Source: Streptomyces sp. GQFP
GTDB lineage: Bacteria; Actinomycetota; Actinomycetes; Streptomycetales; Streptomycetaceae
Length of the DNA: 64,000 nt
Assembly: GCF_021545335.1 (NCBI RefSeq)
Contig: NZ_CP089312.1
Span: 3,534,001-3,598,000 of the forward strand
Reading direction: 5' to 3'
A program made the position numbers and the translations under genes. How positions within the stretch are numbered: position 1 is the first letter of the stretch; each line of letters begins with the position of its first letter. Below, in pieces: positions 39,801 through 47,897 of this stretch. The notes below the pieces were generated by a model. That model was not told the DNA's origin, searched no databases, and was given only the letters and a program-made list of their open reading frames with translations.

Positions 39801-41600
39801 ATGAACGGCAGCAAGGCCTCCGCCCCCGAGGGCACGCCTACCGCCGGCACACTCGCAGCGGGCGGTACCTGGGAGGAACTGGTCACCGCGGCGCTGCTCG
39901 GCACAGAGCGGCGCACTCCCCCGAGCTGCCCGCCGGGCGTACACGCTCCGGTCGCGCTGCTCGACGCGGCGGCCGTGGAGACCGTACGGCGGCGGGCGGG
40001 GCTGCGGCCGGCCCGCGCCGTGACACGTCCCGAGCCCGCGGTGGCGGACCCACGGCCGCCGCTGCCTCCGGCGGCGGCCCGCAGGCTGGCGATGCTGCTG
40101 GCCGACCGTCCCGGCACCCCGGGCGGCAGCGGTCGCCGGGGCACGGCACCGGATCTGATGGAGCTGCTGCCCCAGTGGCTCGCGGCGGCGAACACGCACG
40201 GTTTCGCGGCCCCTCCGCAGACGCTGCCGGCGCTGCTCGACGCGGCCAGGGGGCGTACGGACCTGCGTCCGGCGGCGCTGGAGTTCGCGGGCCCGCGCGC
40301 CCTGTGGCTGGCCCGGCTGAACACGGACTGGCGGTTCGCCCTGCGTTCCGCCCCGGGCGGGGGCACGGTCCTGCCCGGCGCCGACGAGACCGAACGCATC
40401 CAACAGCTGTGGCAGGAGGGCCTGTTCGCCGAGCGGGTCTCCCTCCTCGCGGCGATACGCGCGCGGGAGCCCGCTGCCGCCCGGGAACTGCTGGAGACGA
40501 CCTGGCCGACGGAACGGGCCGAGGACCGGCTGATGTTCCTCGACTCGCTCCGCACAGGACTGTCCGCCGAGGACGAGCCGTTCCTGGAGCGGGCGTTGGC
40601 CGACCGCAGCCGCAACGTCCGGGCGACGGCGGCCGAGTTGTTGTCCGCGCTGCCGGATTCGGCGCTCGCCGCGCGGATGGCGGTCCGGGCAGGAGCATGC
40701 GTGGCCGTCGACCACACGAACAGCGCCAGCCACACCGACAACACGGTCGGCGGACCCGGTACGAGTAGCGGACCCTCTCTCGTCGTCGAGGCATCGCACG
40801 AACGCGACGCAGGCAAGGAACGCGACGGCGGCGCCGGCGCCGGCGGTACGAAGGACAGGCCCACGCTCGTCGTCGAGGCACCGCACGAGTGCGACGCCGG
40901 CATGGAACGCGACGGCGTCGTGGCCAAGGCCCCGGCGGGACGCGGCGAACGGTCCTGGTGGCTGGGCCAGTTGGTGGAGGCAGCCCCGCTCGGCTCCTGG
41001 TCGGAGCGGCTCGGCGGACGTACGCCGGAGGAGATCGTGGCACTGCCGGTGGCCGACGACTGGCGGGCCGAACTGCACGCCGCGTGGTGCCGGGCGGCGG
41101 TCCGGCAGCGGGACGCCGGCTGGTCCCGGGCTCTCCTCGGCGCACCCTCGACACCTGAGGCCGGAGGGCCCGGCGCGGTGTCCCTGGCGGAGCGGGCGAA
41201 GCTGCTCGCGACGCTGGACTCCGCCGAACGGGCCGAGTGGGTCGCGGGGTTCATCGCGACGCACGGCCTGTCGGAGGCGTTCCAGCTGCTCGGGGTGTGC
41301 GCGGTGCCCTGGGCTCCGCCGCTCGGGCGGGCAGTGGTCGACGCGCTCAACATCGCGCGGGACGCCGGAAGTTACCCCTGGAGCTTCAGCGGCGTGATGG
41401 GCCTGGCGGAACGCTGCCTGGACCCCTCCGAGGCCGGCCACCTCGACGGCCTGCTGGCGGTCCCGGACGAGGGGGAGGACGCGTCACCGGGCGCGGGAAG
41501 CTACTGGGCGGAGGCGTTCCAGCGCCTCGTAGGCACGTTGCGCCTGCGCGCGGCCATGGCGGAGGAACTGGCGACGGGTGGGAGGAAGGAAGATGCCTGA
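39801..41600 (+). CDS. DUF5691 family protein
   Basis: A 599-residue protein of unknown function that accompanies SWIM and MoxR genes. It is mostly helical, with HEAT-like stretches (WEELVTAALLGTERRTPPSC, LALLEQ-free segments such as ERVSLLAAIRAREPAAAREL, and DRSRNVRATAAELLSALPDS) that suggest a protein-binding scaffold. Residues about 295-385 are a low-complexity insert with an 18-residue repeat (LVVEASHERDAGKERDG and LVVEAPHECDAGMERDG). The C-terminal part is compact (AEWVAGFIATHGLSEAFQLL, GVMGLAERCLDPSEAGHLDG). The ATG at 39801 follows GAAAGGG. It is separated from the SWIM gene by a repeat-filled gap, so co-transcription is likely but not certain. Confidence 0.82.
   Translation: MNGSKASAPEGTPTAGTLAAGGTWEELVTAALLGTERRTPPSCPPGVHAPVALLDAAAVETVRRRAGLRPARAVTRPEPAVADPRPPLPPAAARRLAMLLADRPGTPGGSGRRGTAPDLMELLPQWLAAANTHGFAAPPQTLPALLDAARGRTDLRPAALEFAGPRALWLARLNTDWRFALRSAPGGGTVLPGADETERIQQLWQEGLFAERVSLLAAIRAREPAAARELLETTWPTERAEDRLMFLDSLRTGLSAEDEPFLERALADRSRNVRATAAELLSALPDSALAARMAVRAGACVAVDHTNSASHTDNTVGGPGTSSGPSLVVEASHERDAGKERDGGAGAGGTKDRPTLVVEAPHECDAGMERDGVVAKAPAGRGERSWWLGQLVEAAPLGSWSERLGGRTPEEIVALPVADDWRAELHAAWCRAAVRQRDAGWSRALLGAPSTPEAGGPGAVSLAERAKLLATLDSAERAEWVAGFIATHGLSEAFQLLGVCAVPWAPPLGRAVVDALNIARDAGSYPWSFSGVMGLAERCLDPSEAGHLDGLLAVPDEGEDASPGAGSYWAEAFQRLVGTLRLRAAMAEELATGGRKEDA
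40777..40917 (+). repeat. 54-bp direct repeat inside the DUF5691 gene
   Basis: Copies at 40777-40830 and 40864-40917, 87 bases apart, sharing CTCGTCGTCGAGGCA and GGAACGCGACGGCG. They encode the repeated insert in the DUF5691 protein. Confidence 0.8.
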
Positions 41601-41625
41601 ACCGCGACCAGGAACCACCCGAACC

Positions 41626-41667
41626 CCGGACGCAGAACCTGGACCCCCGGACGCCGAACCTGGCCCC
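41626..41667 (+). repeat. 21-bp tandem repeat after the DUF5691 stop
   Basis: CCGGACGCAGAACCTGGACC(C) at 41626-41646 is followed by a two-mismatch copy at 41647-41667, in the short gap between the convergent DUF5691 and icmB genes. Confidence 0.75.
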
Positions 41668-41684
41668 CCGAACCCACTCGAGAC

Positions 41685-42101
41685 CTACGCCCCCGCCGAC
41701 TCCCGCACATTCCCCCGCACCCACTCCACCACCGAAGCCGTGGTCGCGCCAGGCGTGAAAATCTCCGCGACCCCCTTCTCCTTCAGGGCGGCGATGTCCG
41801 CCTCGGGAATGATCCCGCCGCCGAAGACCTTGATGTCGGCCGCGTCCCGCTCCGCCAGGAGGTCGATCACGGCGGCGAAGAGCGTGTTGTGGGCCCCGGA
41901 GAGGACGGACAGCCCGATCGCGTCGGCGTCCTCCTGGATCGCGGTGTCGACGATCTGCTCGGGGGTCTGGTGGAGCCCGGTGTAGATGACCTCCATACCG
42001 GCGTCCCGCAGCGCCCGCGCGATCACCTTGGCGCCGCGGTCGTGCCCGTCGAGCCCCGGTTTCGCCACGACGACACGGATCGGACCCCCGGCCACACCCA
42101 T
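41685..42101 (-). CDS. icmB: Isobutyryl-CoA mutase small (cobalamin-binding) subunit
   Basis: A 138-residue stand-alone B12-binding domain. It has the base-off motif LDGHDRGAKVIARAL (DxHxxG), then YTGLHQTPEQIVDTAIQEDA, GLSVLSGAHNTLFAAV (SxL) and KVFGGGIIPEADIAAL (GG). A lone small subunit of this length and sequence fits IcmB of Streptomyces, which pairs with IcmA to interconvert isobutyryl-CoA and n-butyryl-CoA, linking valine catabolism to polyketide precursors. The large subunit is not in this window. The ATG at 42101 follows GGAGG at 5 bases. A methylmalonyl-CoA mutase-type partner is a less likely alternative. Confidence 0.85.
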   Translation of the reverse strand: MGVAGGPIRVVVAKPGLDGHDRGAKVIARALRDAGMEVIYTGLHQTPEQIVDTAIQEDADAIGLSVLSGAHNTLFAAVIDLLAERDAADIKVFGGGIIPEADIAALKEKGVAEIFTPGATTASVVEWVRGNVRESAGA

Positions 42102-42478
42102 CACTGCCTCCATGAAGTGCACGAGATGAAATACATGAAGTGAACGAACGTTATGTCCAGCATCCCGCAACCCGCAGTTTCACGACGATCGGCGAGGGGG
42201 AAATCACACGGTGGGACACGTTCGCCGCGCACCGTTGCCTTCACCGGAGCGGAGCAAGGGGAGCCGCATCGAGGTAGTCGCACCACCGCGCCGCGAGCCG
42301 CGCGCCGTGGCGGTGCGGTGGCTCGGAGATGGCACGAAGGGCGGAAAGGGCACGACAGCGGGGAGCTTCGTCGCCATACGGCAAGGAGGCTCTCCGCCCC
42401 TCGGCGTCACACACGCCGCACGCCCCCTCGTACACCACCGACGCCACCACCGGCCGCCCTCGGCGCGACCCCCACTAG
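42102..42478. other. Intergenic region between icmB and the lipase gene
   Basis: About 380 bases of divergent upstream sequence. The part next to icmB is relatively AT-rich (around 42115-42160) and probably holds its promoter, with GAACGAACGTT near 42141. The frame of the lipase gene stays open through part of it, but the reading is Arg/Pro-rich and not coding-like. No RNA gene was recognised. Confidence 0.45.
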
Positions 42479-42513
42479 GGCACACGGGGGACAGAGAAGT
42501 CCTCCCGTGTGCC
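42479..42513 (+). promoter_or_regulatory. Hairpin abutting the lipase ribosome-binding site
   Basis: GGCACACGGGGGA (42479-42491) pairs with TCCTCCCGTGTGCC (42500-42513), 13 pairs with one bulge and an 8-base loop. The AGGAGG of the downstream gene starts a few bases later. It could be an attenuator, an mRNA-stabilising stem or a regulator site. Confidence 0.5.
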
Positions 42514-42528
42514 GACAGGAGGTCGGCC

Positions 42529-43425
42529 ATGAAGGTCATCCGGGCAGTACAGCCGCTGCTGCCGCTCTGCGAGCACGTCCTGCCGAGCAGGCTGGCGGGG
42601 CTCTCCATCGCCCTCCTGAAGGCGACCGCCCTGGAGATCGCGATCCTGGCGGGACATCTGCTCCTCTATCCGTCGGGCATCTCCCAGGAACGCCGGGCCA
42701 CGGCCACGGACCCCGCCACCCCCTCCACACTCCCCGAGACCCCCACCACCACCCATCTGCCGACGCAGCCGAAACCCCCGGTCGTCCTCCTGCACGGCTT
42801 CATCGACAACCGCTCCGTCTTCGTCCTGCTGCGCCGTTCCCTCGCCCAGCACGGCCGACAGCAGGTCGAGTCGCTGAACTACTCCCCGCTGACCTGCGAC
42901 ATCCGCACCGCGGCCGAGCTGCTCGGCCGGCACATAGAGGAGATATGCCGGCGCACGGGCCACCCGCAGGTGGACATCGTCGGGCACAGCCTGGGCGGCC
43001 TGATCGCCCGCTACTACGTGCAGCGGCTCGGCGGCGACTTCCGCGTCCGTACGCTCGTCACCCTCGGTACCCCGCACTCCGGCACCCGGGTCGCCCCGCT
43101 GGCCGACGCGCACCCGATCGTCCGCCAGATGCGCCCCGGCTCGCAGGTCCTCGAGGAACTGCGCCTGCCCGCCCCCGGCTGCCGTACGCGCTTCGTCAGT
43201 TTCTGGAGCGACCTGGACCAGCTGATGGACCCGCCGGAGACGGCCTGCATCGACCACCCGGACCTGCTGGCTCAGAACGTGCAGGTCACCGGCGTCGGGC
43301 ATCTCGCCCTGCCCGTGCACCCCGCCGTCGCGACCGGAATAAGGCAGGCCCTCGACCAGAGCGACACCCCCGTCGCCACCGGAGCACAGGCCGGAGCGCA
43401 GACCGGCGGACTGACCGTGGCGTAA
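42529..43425 (+). CDS. Alpha/beta-hydrolase lipase (triacylglycerol lipase-like)
   Basis: A 298-residue alpha/beta hydrolase. Oxyanion region PPVVLLHGFIDNRSVFVLLR, nucleophile elbow VDIVGHSLGGLIARYYVQRL (GHSLG), TLVTLGTPHSGTRVA, an acidic residue in SFWSDLDQLMDPPE, and the catalytic histidine in VTGVGHLALPVHP. The first 45 residues contain a hydrophobic stretch (LAGLSIALLKATALEIAILA) that may be a membrane anchor or poor signal peptide. The ATG at 42529 has a strong AGGAGG. It is a single gene with a hairpin leader. Likely a membrane-associated lipase or esterase. Confidence 0.87.
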   Translation: MKVIRAVQPLLPLCEHVLPSRLAGLSIALLKATALEIAILAGHLLLYPSGISQERRATATDPATPSTLPETPTTTHLPTQPKPPVVLLHGFIDNRSVFVLLRRSLAQHGRQQVESLNYSPLTCDIRTAAELLGRHIEEICRRTGHPQVDIVGHSLGGLIARYYVQRLGGDFRVRTLVTLGTPHSGTRVAPLADAHPIVRQMRPGSQVLEELRLPAPGCRTRFVSFWSDLDQLMDPPETACIDHPDLLAQNVQVTGVGHLALPVHPAVATGIRQALDQSDTPVATGAQAGAQTGGLTVA

Positions 43426-43435
43426 CCCCGCGCAC

Positions 43436-43479
43436 AGGCGGCTCAGCACCACCGACAAGGCGACTCAGCACCACCAGAA
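43436..43479 (+). repeat. 22-bp tandem repeat after the lipase stop
   Basis: AGGCGGCTCAGCACCACCGA(CA) at 43436-43457 is followed by AGGCGACTCAGCACCACCAG(AA) at 43458-43479, starting 10 bases after the lipase stop. Confidence 0.75.
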
Positions 43480-43496
43480 TTCGAACAATCTTCGAA
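43480..43496. promoter_or_regulatory. Paired TTCGAA sites upstream of the M23 peptidase
   Basis: Two copies of the palindrome TTCGAA, each followed by C, at 43480-43485 and 43491-43496, spaced 11 bp. It is not a proper LexA box. A possible operator for the gene at 43664. Confidence 0.25.
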
Positions 43497-43551
43497 CGCC
43501 AGGCCAAACCCGTGCCCGCAGTCCCCCGAAACACGGCCGAATGCCCGTTTC

Positions 43552-43572
43552 CCGCAGGCACGAAACCTGCGG
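43552..43572. terminator. Small hairpin in the lipase-M23 gap
   Basis: CCGCAGG (43552-43558) pairs with CCTGCGG (43566-43572) around a 7-base loop. It may end the lipase transcript or lie in the M23 leader. Confidence 0.35.
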
Positions 43573-43663
43573 AAGATTGTCGCGCCCGCATACCGCCGGG
43601 TACAGTCGCCGCACTGCTCTGCCAGCTCTGCCAGCCCCTGTTGTCGAGGCGAAAGAGAAGTTG

Positions 43664-45226
43664 GTGAACGAACGTCACCCGTCGGGGACCATGATCACCC
43701 CGGCTCCGGCTTCCGATGCCGCGACAGCGCATTACGCGTCGTACGGCACCCAGGAAGTCCCTTTCGGTGACTTCACCACGTACGACCCCACCTTCGCCAA
43801 CGGTTTTGACGCGGGTATGGGCACGGGTACCGGTACCGGCACTTTCGCCGCCGACCCGCTCTTCGGCAACATGCCGGCCGACGACACCACCGGTTCGTAC
43901 GACAACTCCCAGTGGTCCACCGGCAGTCACCACACCCTGAACTACGACCCGTACGCGGCCCAGCACCACGCCGCCTACGACACCGGGGCGTACGACACCA
44001 CCACCTGGGCGCCCGGCTACCAGCAACTCGCCGACATCCCCGCCCAGTCGCCGCCCCCGGGCGCCGAAACCAGCGGCTGGGGGTCCCCCCTCTGGGGGAG
44101 GGACGCGAACGCCTGGCTCCAGCCCGAGCAGCCCGGCCCGGCCGACCAGACGCAGCAGTGGGCGTGGGGCACACAGGTCTCCGACACCGGTGTGTACGAC
44201 GCCACGCAGTGGAACTCGGACAGCGGCCCGAGCGGCACGTCCGCCGAGTACGACCACGAGCGGGAGCACGAGTACGACCAGCAGGCCACCGCGATGTTCG
44301 AGCAGATCGCGGACGTGCCGGACGTACAGGAGTACGACCAGCACGCTCTCGCCCACGACGAGTCGGACCTCGTCGCCGACGGCGAACTGCCTGCCGAGGC
44401 CCCGTTGCTCGACGGCCAGGAAGAGACCGCCCCGAGCACGGCACCCACCGGCGGGCGCGCGGCGTCCCGTACGGCGGCGCGCAACGCGGGCCGGTCCCGG
44501 CGTCGTACCCCGGCCAAACGTTCCGCCCTGCTGACCGTCGCCGTTCCGTCCGCCTGTGTGATGGGGGTCGCGGGCATCGCCGCCGCCTCCGTGGGCGGCA
44601 TGAGCGACGACGAGCAGAACACGACGGCGTCGGCCTCGGACGGCGTCGCCGTGAAGCCGTCCACCGCGAACAACAAACTGGACTCCCAGTTGGAGAGCCT
44701 CTCCGCGGGCGCCGACGACTTCGCCGACCGGGCCAGCCGGACGCAGGAACGCATCGATCTCAAGGCCCAGCAGCTCGCCGACAAGAAGGCAGCGGCGGCG
44801 GAGGCGGCCCGCAAGGAGCGCCTGCGCCCCAAGTACGCCCTGCCCGTCGCGCAGAAGGGCCTCAGCGCCTACTTCGGCCAAGCCGGCATCAACTGGATGT
44901 CCGTGCACACCGGAATCGACTTCCCGGTCTCGTACGGCACGACGGTGATGGCCGCGACCGACGGCACCGTCCGCACGCAGTGGAACAGCGCGTACGGCAA
45001 CATGATGATCGTGACCGACAAGGACGGCACGGAGACGTGGTACTGCCACCTCTCCAGCTACCAGGTCGCCTCCGGTACGACGGTCAAGGCCGGCGACGCC
45101 ATCGCGTACTCCGGAAACTCCGGCAACTCGACCGGCCCACACCTCCACTTCGAGGTCCGCCCAGCAGGCGGCTCAGCGATCGACCCCCTCCCCTGGCTCC
45201 GCAGCCACGGCCTGGACCCGACGTAG
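43664..45226 (+). CDS. M23-family metallopeptidase (membrane-anchored peptidoglycan endopeptidase)
   Basis: A 520-residue protein. A long hydrophilic N-terminal part rich in Asp, Tyr, Gln and Thr (residues 1-270) precedes a basic patch (RSRRRTPAKR), a membrane span (LTVAVPSACVMGVAGIAAAS), a coiled stretch (RIDLKAQQLADKKAAAAEAA) and a C-terminal LytM/M23 domain. The zinc site is complete: HTGIDFP (HxxxD) and GPHLHFEV (HxH), with FGQAGINWMSVHT before them. The GTG at 43664 follows GAGAAG; a TTG one codon earlier is possible. An M23 peptidase next to pcrA/uvrD1 also occurs in mycobacteria, so this is an old neighbourhood. It should cut peptide cross-links in the wall. Confidence 0.87.
   Translation: MNERHPSGTMITPAPASDAATAHYASYGTQEVPFGDFTTYDPTFANGFDAGMGTGTGTGTFAADPLFGNMPADDTTGSYDNSQWSTGSHHTLNYDPYAAQHHAAYDTGAYDTTTWAPGYQQLADIPAQSPPPGAETSGWGSPLWGRDANAWLQPEQPGPADQTQQWAWGTQVSDTGVYDATQWNSDSGPSGTSAEYDHEREHEYDQQATAMFEQIADVPDVQEYDQHALAHDESDLVADGELPAEAPLLDGQEETAPSTAPTGGRAASRTAARNAGRSRRRTPAKRSALLTVAVPSACVMGVAGIAAASVGGMSDDEQNTTASASDGVAVKPSTANNKLDSQLESLSAGADDFADRASRTQERIDLKAQQLADKKAAAAEAARKERLRPKYALPVAQKGLSAYFGQAGINWMSVHTGIDFPVSYGTTVMAATDGTVRTQWNSAYGNMMIVTDKDGTETWYCHLSSYQVASGTTVKAGDAIAYSGNSGNSTGPHLHFEVRPAGGSAIDPLPWLRSHGLDPT
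44084..44099. repeat. Short C/G palindrome inside the M23 gene
   Basis: TCCCCC-CTCT-GGGGGA, coding for part of SPLWGR in the hydrophilic region of the M23 protein. Similar CCCCC...GGGGG mini-palindromes occur widely in Streptomyces genomes (recollection). Confidence 0.4.
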
Positions 45227-45253
45227 CAGGACCGCTGCCGTATCGCGCCCTGC

Positions 45254-45312
45254 AAGGGGCGCCCCGACAGGGGCGCGGGGAACTGCGCGACCAGCCCCCA
45301 CCGGGCCCGCAG
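45254..45312. repeat. Streptomyces-type intergenic repeat element
   Basis: The sequence GGGGCGCCCC-GACA-GGGGCGCGGGGAACTGCGCGACC followed by AGCCCCCACCGGGCCCGCAG lies between the convergent M23 and pcrA genes. I recognise its core (GCGGGGAACTGCGCGACC) as a motif repeated between genes in many Streptomyces genomes. It forms hairpins (GGGGCGCCCC is itself a palindrome) and probably acts as a two-way terminator. Confidence 0.55.
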
Positions 45313-45339
45313 ATCCATCACCGCGCCTCCGACAAAGCC

Positions 45340-47865
45340 TTAAAGCTTCTCCACTGGCGCATACCGCAAAAGCAACCGCTTCGGCTTCTCCTCACCGAAG
45401 TCCACCGTCGCCTCCGCATTCGAACCGGTCCCCTTCACACCCACCACGGTCCCCAGCCCGAACTGATCATGCGTGACCCGATCCCCCACAGCCAGAGCAA
45501 CGACCGGCTTCTCCGCACCACCCCGCCGCGTGGCGAAGCCCGACGCCCCCGAGGCCGCGGAGCGCGAGCGCGAGGACGACAGCGAGGACGCCACCCCGGA
45601 GACGGGGCCCGAGGACGACGCCGGAGCCATCCCGCCCGTGCGCTTCCACTCCAGATGCGTCGCCGGGATCTCCTCCAGGAACCGCGAGGGCGGGTTGTAC
45701 GAGGGTTGCCCCCACGCGCTGCGCAGCGAAGACCGGGTCAGATACAGCCGCTCACGCGCGCGTGTGATGCCGACGTACGCGAGCCGCCGCTCCTCCTCCA
45801 GTTCCTTGACCTGGCCGAGGGCACGCATGTGCGGGAAGACGCCGTCCTCCATGCCGGTCAGGAACACCACGGGGAACTCGAGGCCCTTGGCGGTGTGCAG
45901 GGTCATCAGGGTGATGACGCCGGAGCCGTCGTCGTCCTCGTCGGGGATCTGGTCGGAGTCGGCGACAAGGGCGACCCGTTCCAGGAACGCGGCGAGCCCG
46001 GCCGGGGCCGCCGCCTCGCCCTCGGCGGGCTGCTGGGAATCCTCCGCCTGCGCGGACTCCTGCTCGAACTCCAGGGCCACCGCGGCGAGTTCCTGGAGGT
46101 TCTCGATGCGTGTCTCGTCCTGCGGGTCGGTGGAAGCCTGCAACTCGGCGAGATAGCCCGTGCGTTCGAGCACCGCTTCGAGGACGGTCGCCGGGCCCGC
46201 GCCGGACTCCACGATCGTACGGAGGTCCTCCATCAGCGTGTTGAACTTCTTGACGGCGTTGGTCGAACGCGACGCCATCCCGTACGCCTCGTCCACCCGC
46301 CGCAGCGCCTGCGTGAAGCTGATCTTCTCGCGCTGGGACAGCGCGTCGATCATCGCCTCGGCGCGTTCCCCGATGCCCCGCTTGGGGACGTTGAGGATCC
46401 GTCGCATCGGCACCGAGTCCTCCGGGTTGGCGAGGACACGCAGGTAGGCCAGGACGTCCCGGACCTCCTTGCGCTCGTAGAAGCGGACGCCGCCGACGAC
46501 CTTGTAGGGCAGGCCGACGCGGATGAAGATCTCCTCGAAGACACGGGACTGGGCGTTGGTCCGGTAGAAGACGGCGACGTCGCCCGCCTTCGCGTCGCCC
46601 GCGTCCGTCAGTCGGTCTATCTCCTCGGCGACGAACTGTGCCTCGTCGTGCTCGGTGTCGGCGACGTAGCCGGTGATCTGCGCGCCCGCGCCCGCGTTGG
46701 TCCACAGGTTCTTGGGGCGGCGGGACTCGTTGCGCTCGATGACCGCGTTGGCGGCGCTCAGGATCGTCTGCGTGGAACGGTAGTTCTGTTCGAGCAGGAT
46801 CGTCGTCGCGTCCGCGTAGTCCTCCTCGAACTGGAGGATGTTGCGGATCGTCGCGCCCCGGAAGGCGTAGATCGACTGGTCGGCGTCACCCACGACACAC
46901 AGCTCGGCGGGGCGCAGGTCGTGCTCGCTGGGCGGTACGTCCACCGGGTGCTCAGCGGTGCCCACAAGTTCCCGTACGAGCGCGTACTGGGCGTGGTTGG
47001 TGTCCTGGTACTCGTCGACGAGGACGTGCCGGAAACGGCGGCGGTAGTGCTCGGCGACATCCGGGAAGGCGCGCAGCAGGTTGACCGTCGTCATGATCAG
47101 GTCGTCGAAGTCGAGGGCGTTGGCCTCGCGGAGCCTCGACTGGTACATCCCGTACGCCTGGGCGAGGGTCTTCTCGAAACCGTCGCTCGCCTGGGCGGCG
47201 AAGTCCTCCTCGTCGATCAGCTCGTTCTTCAGGTTGGAGATCTTCGCGCTGAAGGACTTGGGCGGGAAGCGCTTGGGGTCCAGGTCCAGGTCGCGGCAGA
47301 CGAGCGCCATCAGCCGCTTGCTGTCGGCGGCGTCGTAGATCGAGAAGGAGGACGTGAAGCCGAGCCTCTTGCTCTCCCGCCGGAGGATCCGTACGCACGC
47401 GCTGTGGAACGTCATCACCCACATCGCGTTCGCGCGCGGGCCGACGAGCTGCTCGACGCGCTCCTTCATCTCGCCGGCGGCCTTGTTGGTGAAGGTGATC
47501 GCGAGGATCTGGCCGGGGTGGACGCCCCGCTCGCCGAGCAGATACGCGATGCGGTGCGTGAGCACACGTGTCTTGCCGGAGCCGGCGCCCGCCACGATGA
47601 GCAGGGGGGTGTCGGCGTGCACGACGGCCGCGCGCTGGTTCTCGTTCAGCCCGTCCAGGAGCGCGGCCGGGTCCACCACGGGGCGTGGGGCGCCGTCGCG
47701 GTAGTACGCGTCCCGGTCCGGCGGCGCGTCGAACTGCCCGCCGAACAGGTCGTCCGGAACGGGCTCCGGCGCATGCTCGTCCTCGGGCGGCGGCGGGGGC
47801 TCCTCCTCGTGGGCACGAGGGCCCTGGAGGTCCGCCAGGAAGCTGTCGTCAAAGAGGCTGCTCAT
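45340..47865 (-). CDS. pcrA: ATP-dependent DNA helicase PcrA/UvrD1
   Basis: An 841-residue superfamily 1A 3'-5' helicase for nucleotide-excision repair and replication-fork clearance. Walker A AGAGSGKTRVLTHR, motif Ia TFTNKAAGEMKERVE, Walker B VDEYQDTNHAQYALVRE, motif III GDADQSIYAFRGA, motif IV LEQNYRSTQTILSAANAVIE, motif V VITLMTLHTAKGLEFPVVFL, motif VI YVGITRARERLYL. The C-terminal tail ends in a Tudor-like RNA polymerase-binding segment (VALAVGDRVTHDQFGLGTVV), as in PcrA/UvrD1. The ATG at 47865 has GGAGAG upstream and lies 9 bases from a perfect damage-type promoter (47875-47897). Confidence 0.96.
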   Translation of the reverse strand: MSSLFDDSFLADLQGPRAHEEEPPPPPEDEHAPEPVPDDLFGGQFDAPPDRDAYYRDGAPRPVVDPAALLDGLNENQRAAVVHADTPLLIVAGAGSGKTRVLTHRIAYLLGERGVHPGQILAITFTNKAAGEMKERVEQLVGPRANAMWVMTFHSACVRILRRESKRLGFTSSFSIYDAADSKRLMALVCRDLDLDPKRFPPKSFSAKISNLKNELIDEEDFAAQASDGFEKTLAQAYGMYQSRLREANALDFDDLIMTTVNLLRAFPDVAEHYRRRFRHVLVDEYQDTNHAQYALVRELVGTAEHPVDVPPSEHDLRPAELCVVGDADQSIYAFRGATIRNILQFEEDYADATTILLEQNYRSTQTILSAANAVIERNESRRPKNLWTNAGAGAQITGYVADTEHDEAQFVAEEIDRLTDAGDAKAGDVAVFYRTNAQSRVFEEIFIRVGLPYKVVGGVRFYERKEVRDVLAYLRVLANPEDSVPMRRILNVPKRGIGERAEAMIDALSQREKISFTQALRRVDEAYGMASRSTNAVKKFNTLMEDLRTIVESGAGPATVLEAVLERTGYLAELQASTDPQDETRIENLQELAAVALEFEQESAQAEDSQQPAEGEAAAPAGLAAFLERVALVADSDQIPDEDDDGSGVITLMTLHTAKGLEFPVVFLTGMEDGVFPHMRALGQVKELEEERRLAYVGITRARERLYLTRSSLRSAWGQPSYNPPSRFLEEIPATHLEWKRTGGMAPASSSGPVSGVASSLSSSRSRSAASGASGFATRRGGAEKPVVALAVGDRVTHDQFGLGTVVGVKGTGSNAEATVDFGEEKPKRLLLRYAPVEKL

Positions 47866-47874
47866 CGCTCTCCG

Positions 47875-47897
47875 AGTCTAGGCTCCCCCACTGACAA
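47875..47897 (-). promoter_or_regulatory. RecA-NDp/PafBC-type promoter of pcrA
   Basis: On the minus strand TTGTCAGTG (47897-47889), 8 bases, then TAGACT (47880-47875): a perfect TTGTCRGTG-N8-TANNNT, 9 bases before the ATG. uvrD1 is a known member of the PafBC damage regulon in mycobacteria, so this site supports reading the motif as functional in this genome. Confidence 0.8.

Noticed and set aside
42211..42528. N-terminal extension of the lipase through an upstream in-frame start
   Set aside because: The extension is Arg/Pro-rich and crosses the hairpin; the ATG at 42529 has a strong AGGAGG.
43480..43496. LexA (SOS) box before the M23 gene
   Set aside because: The two TTCGAA sites do not give the GAAC-N4-GTTC spacing required for a LexA site.
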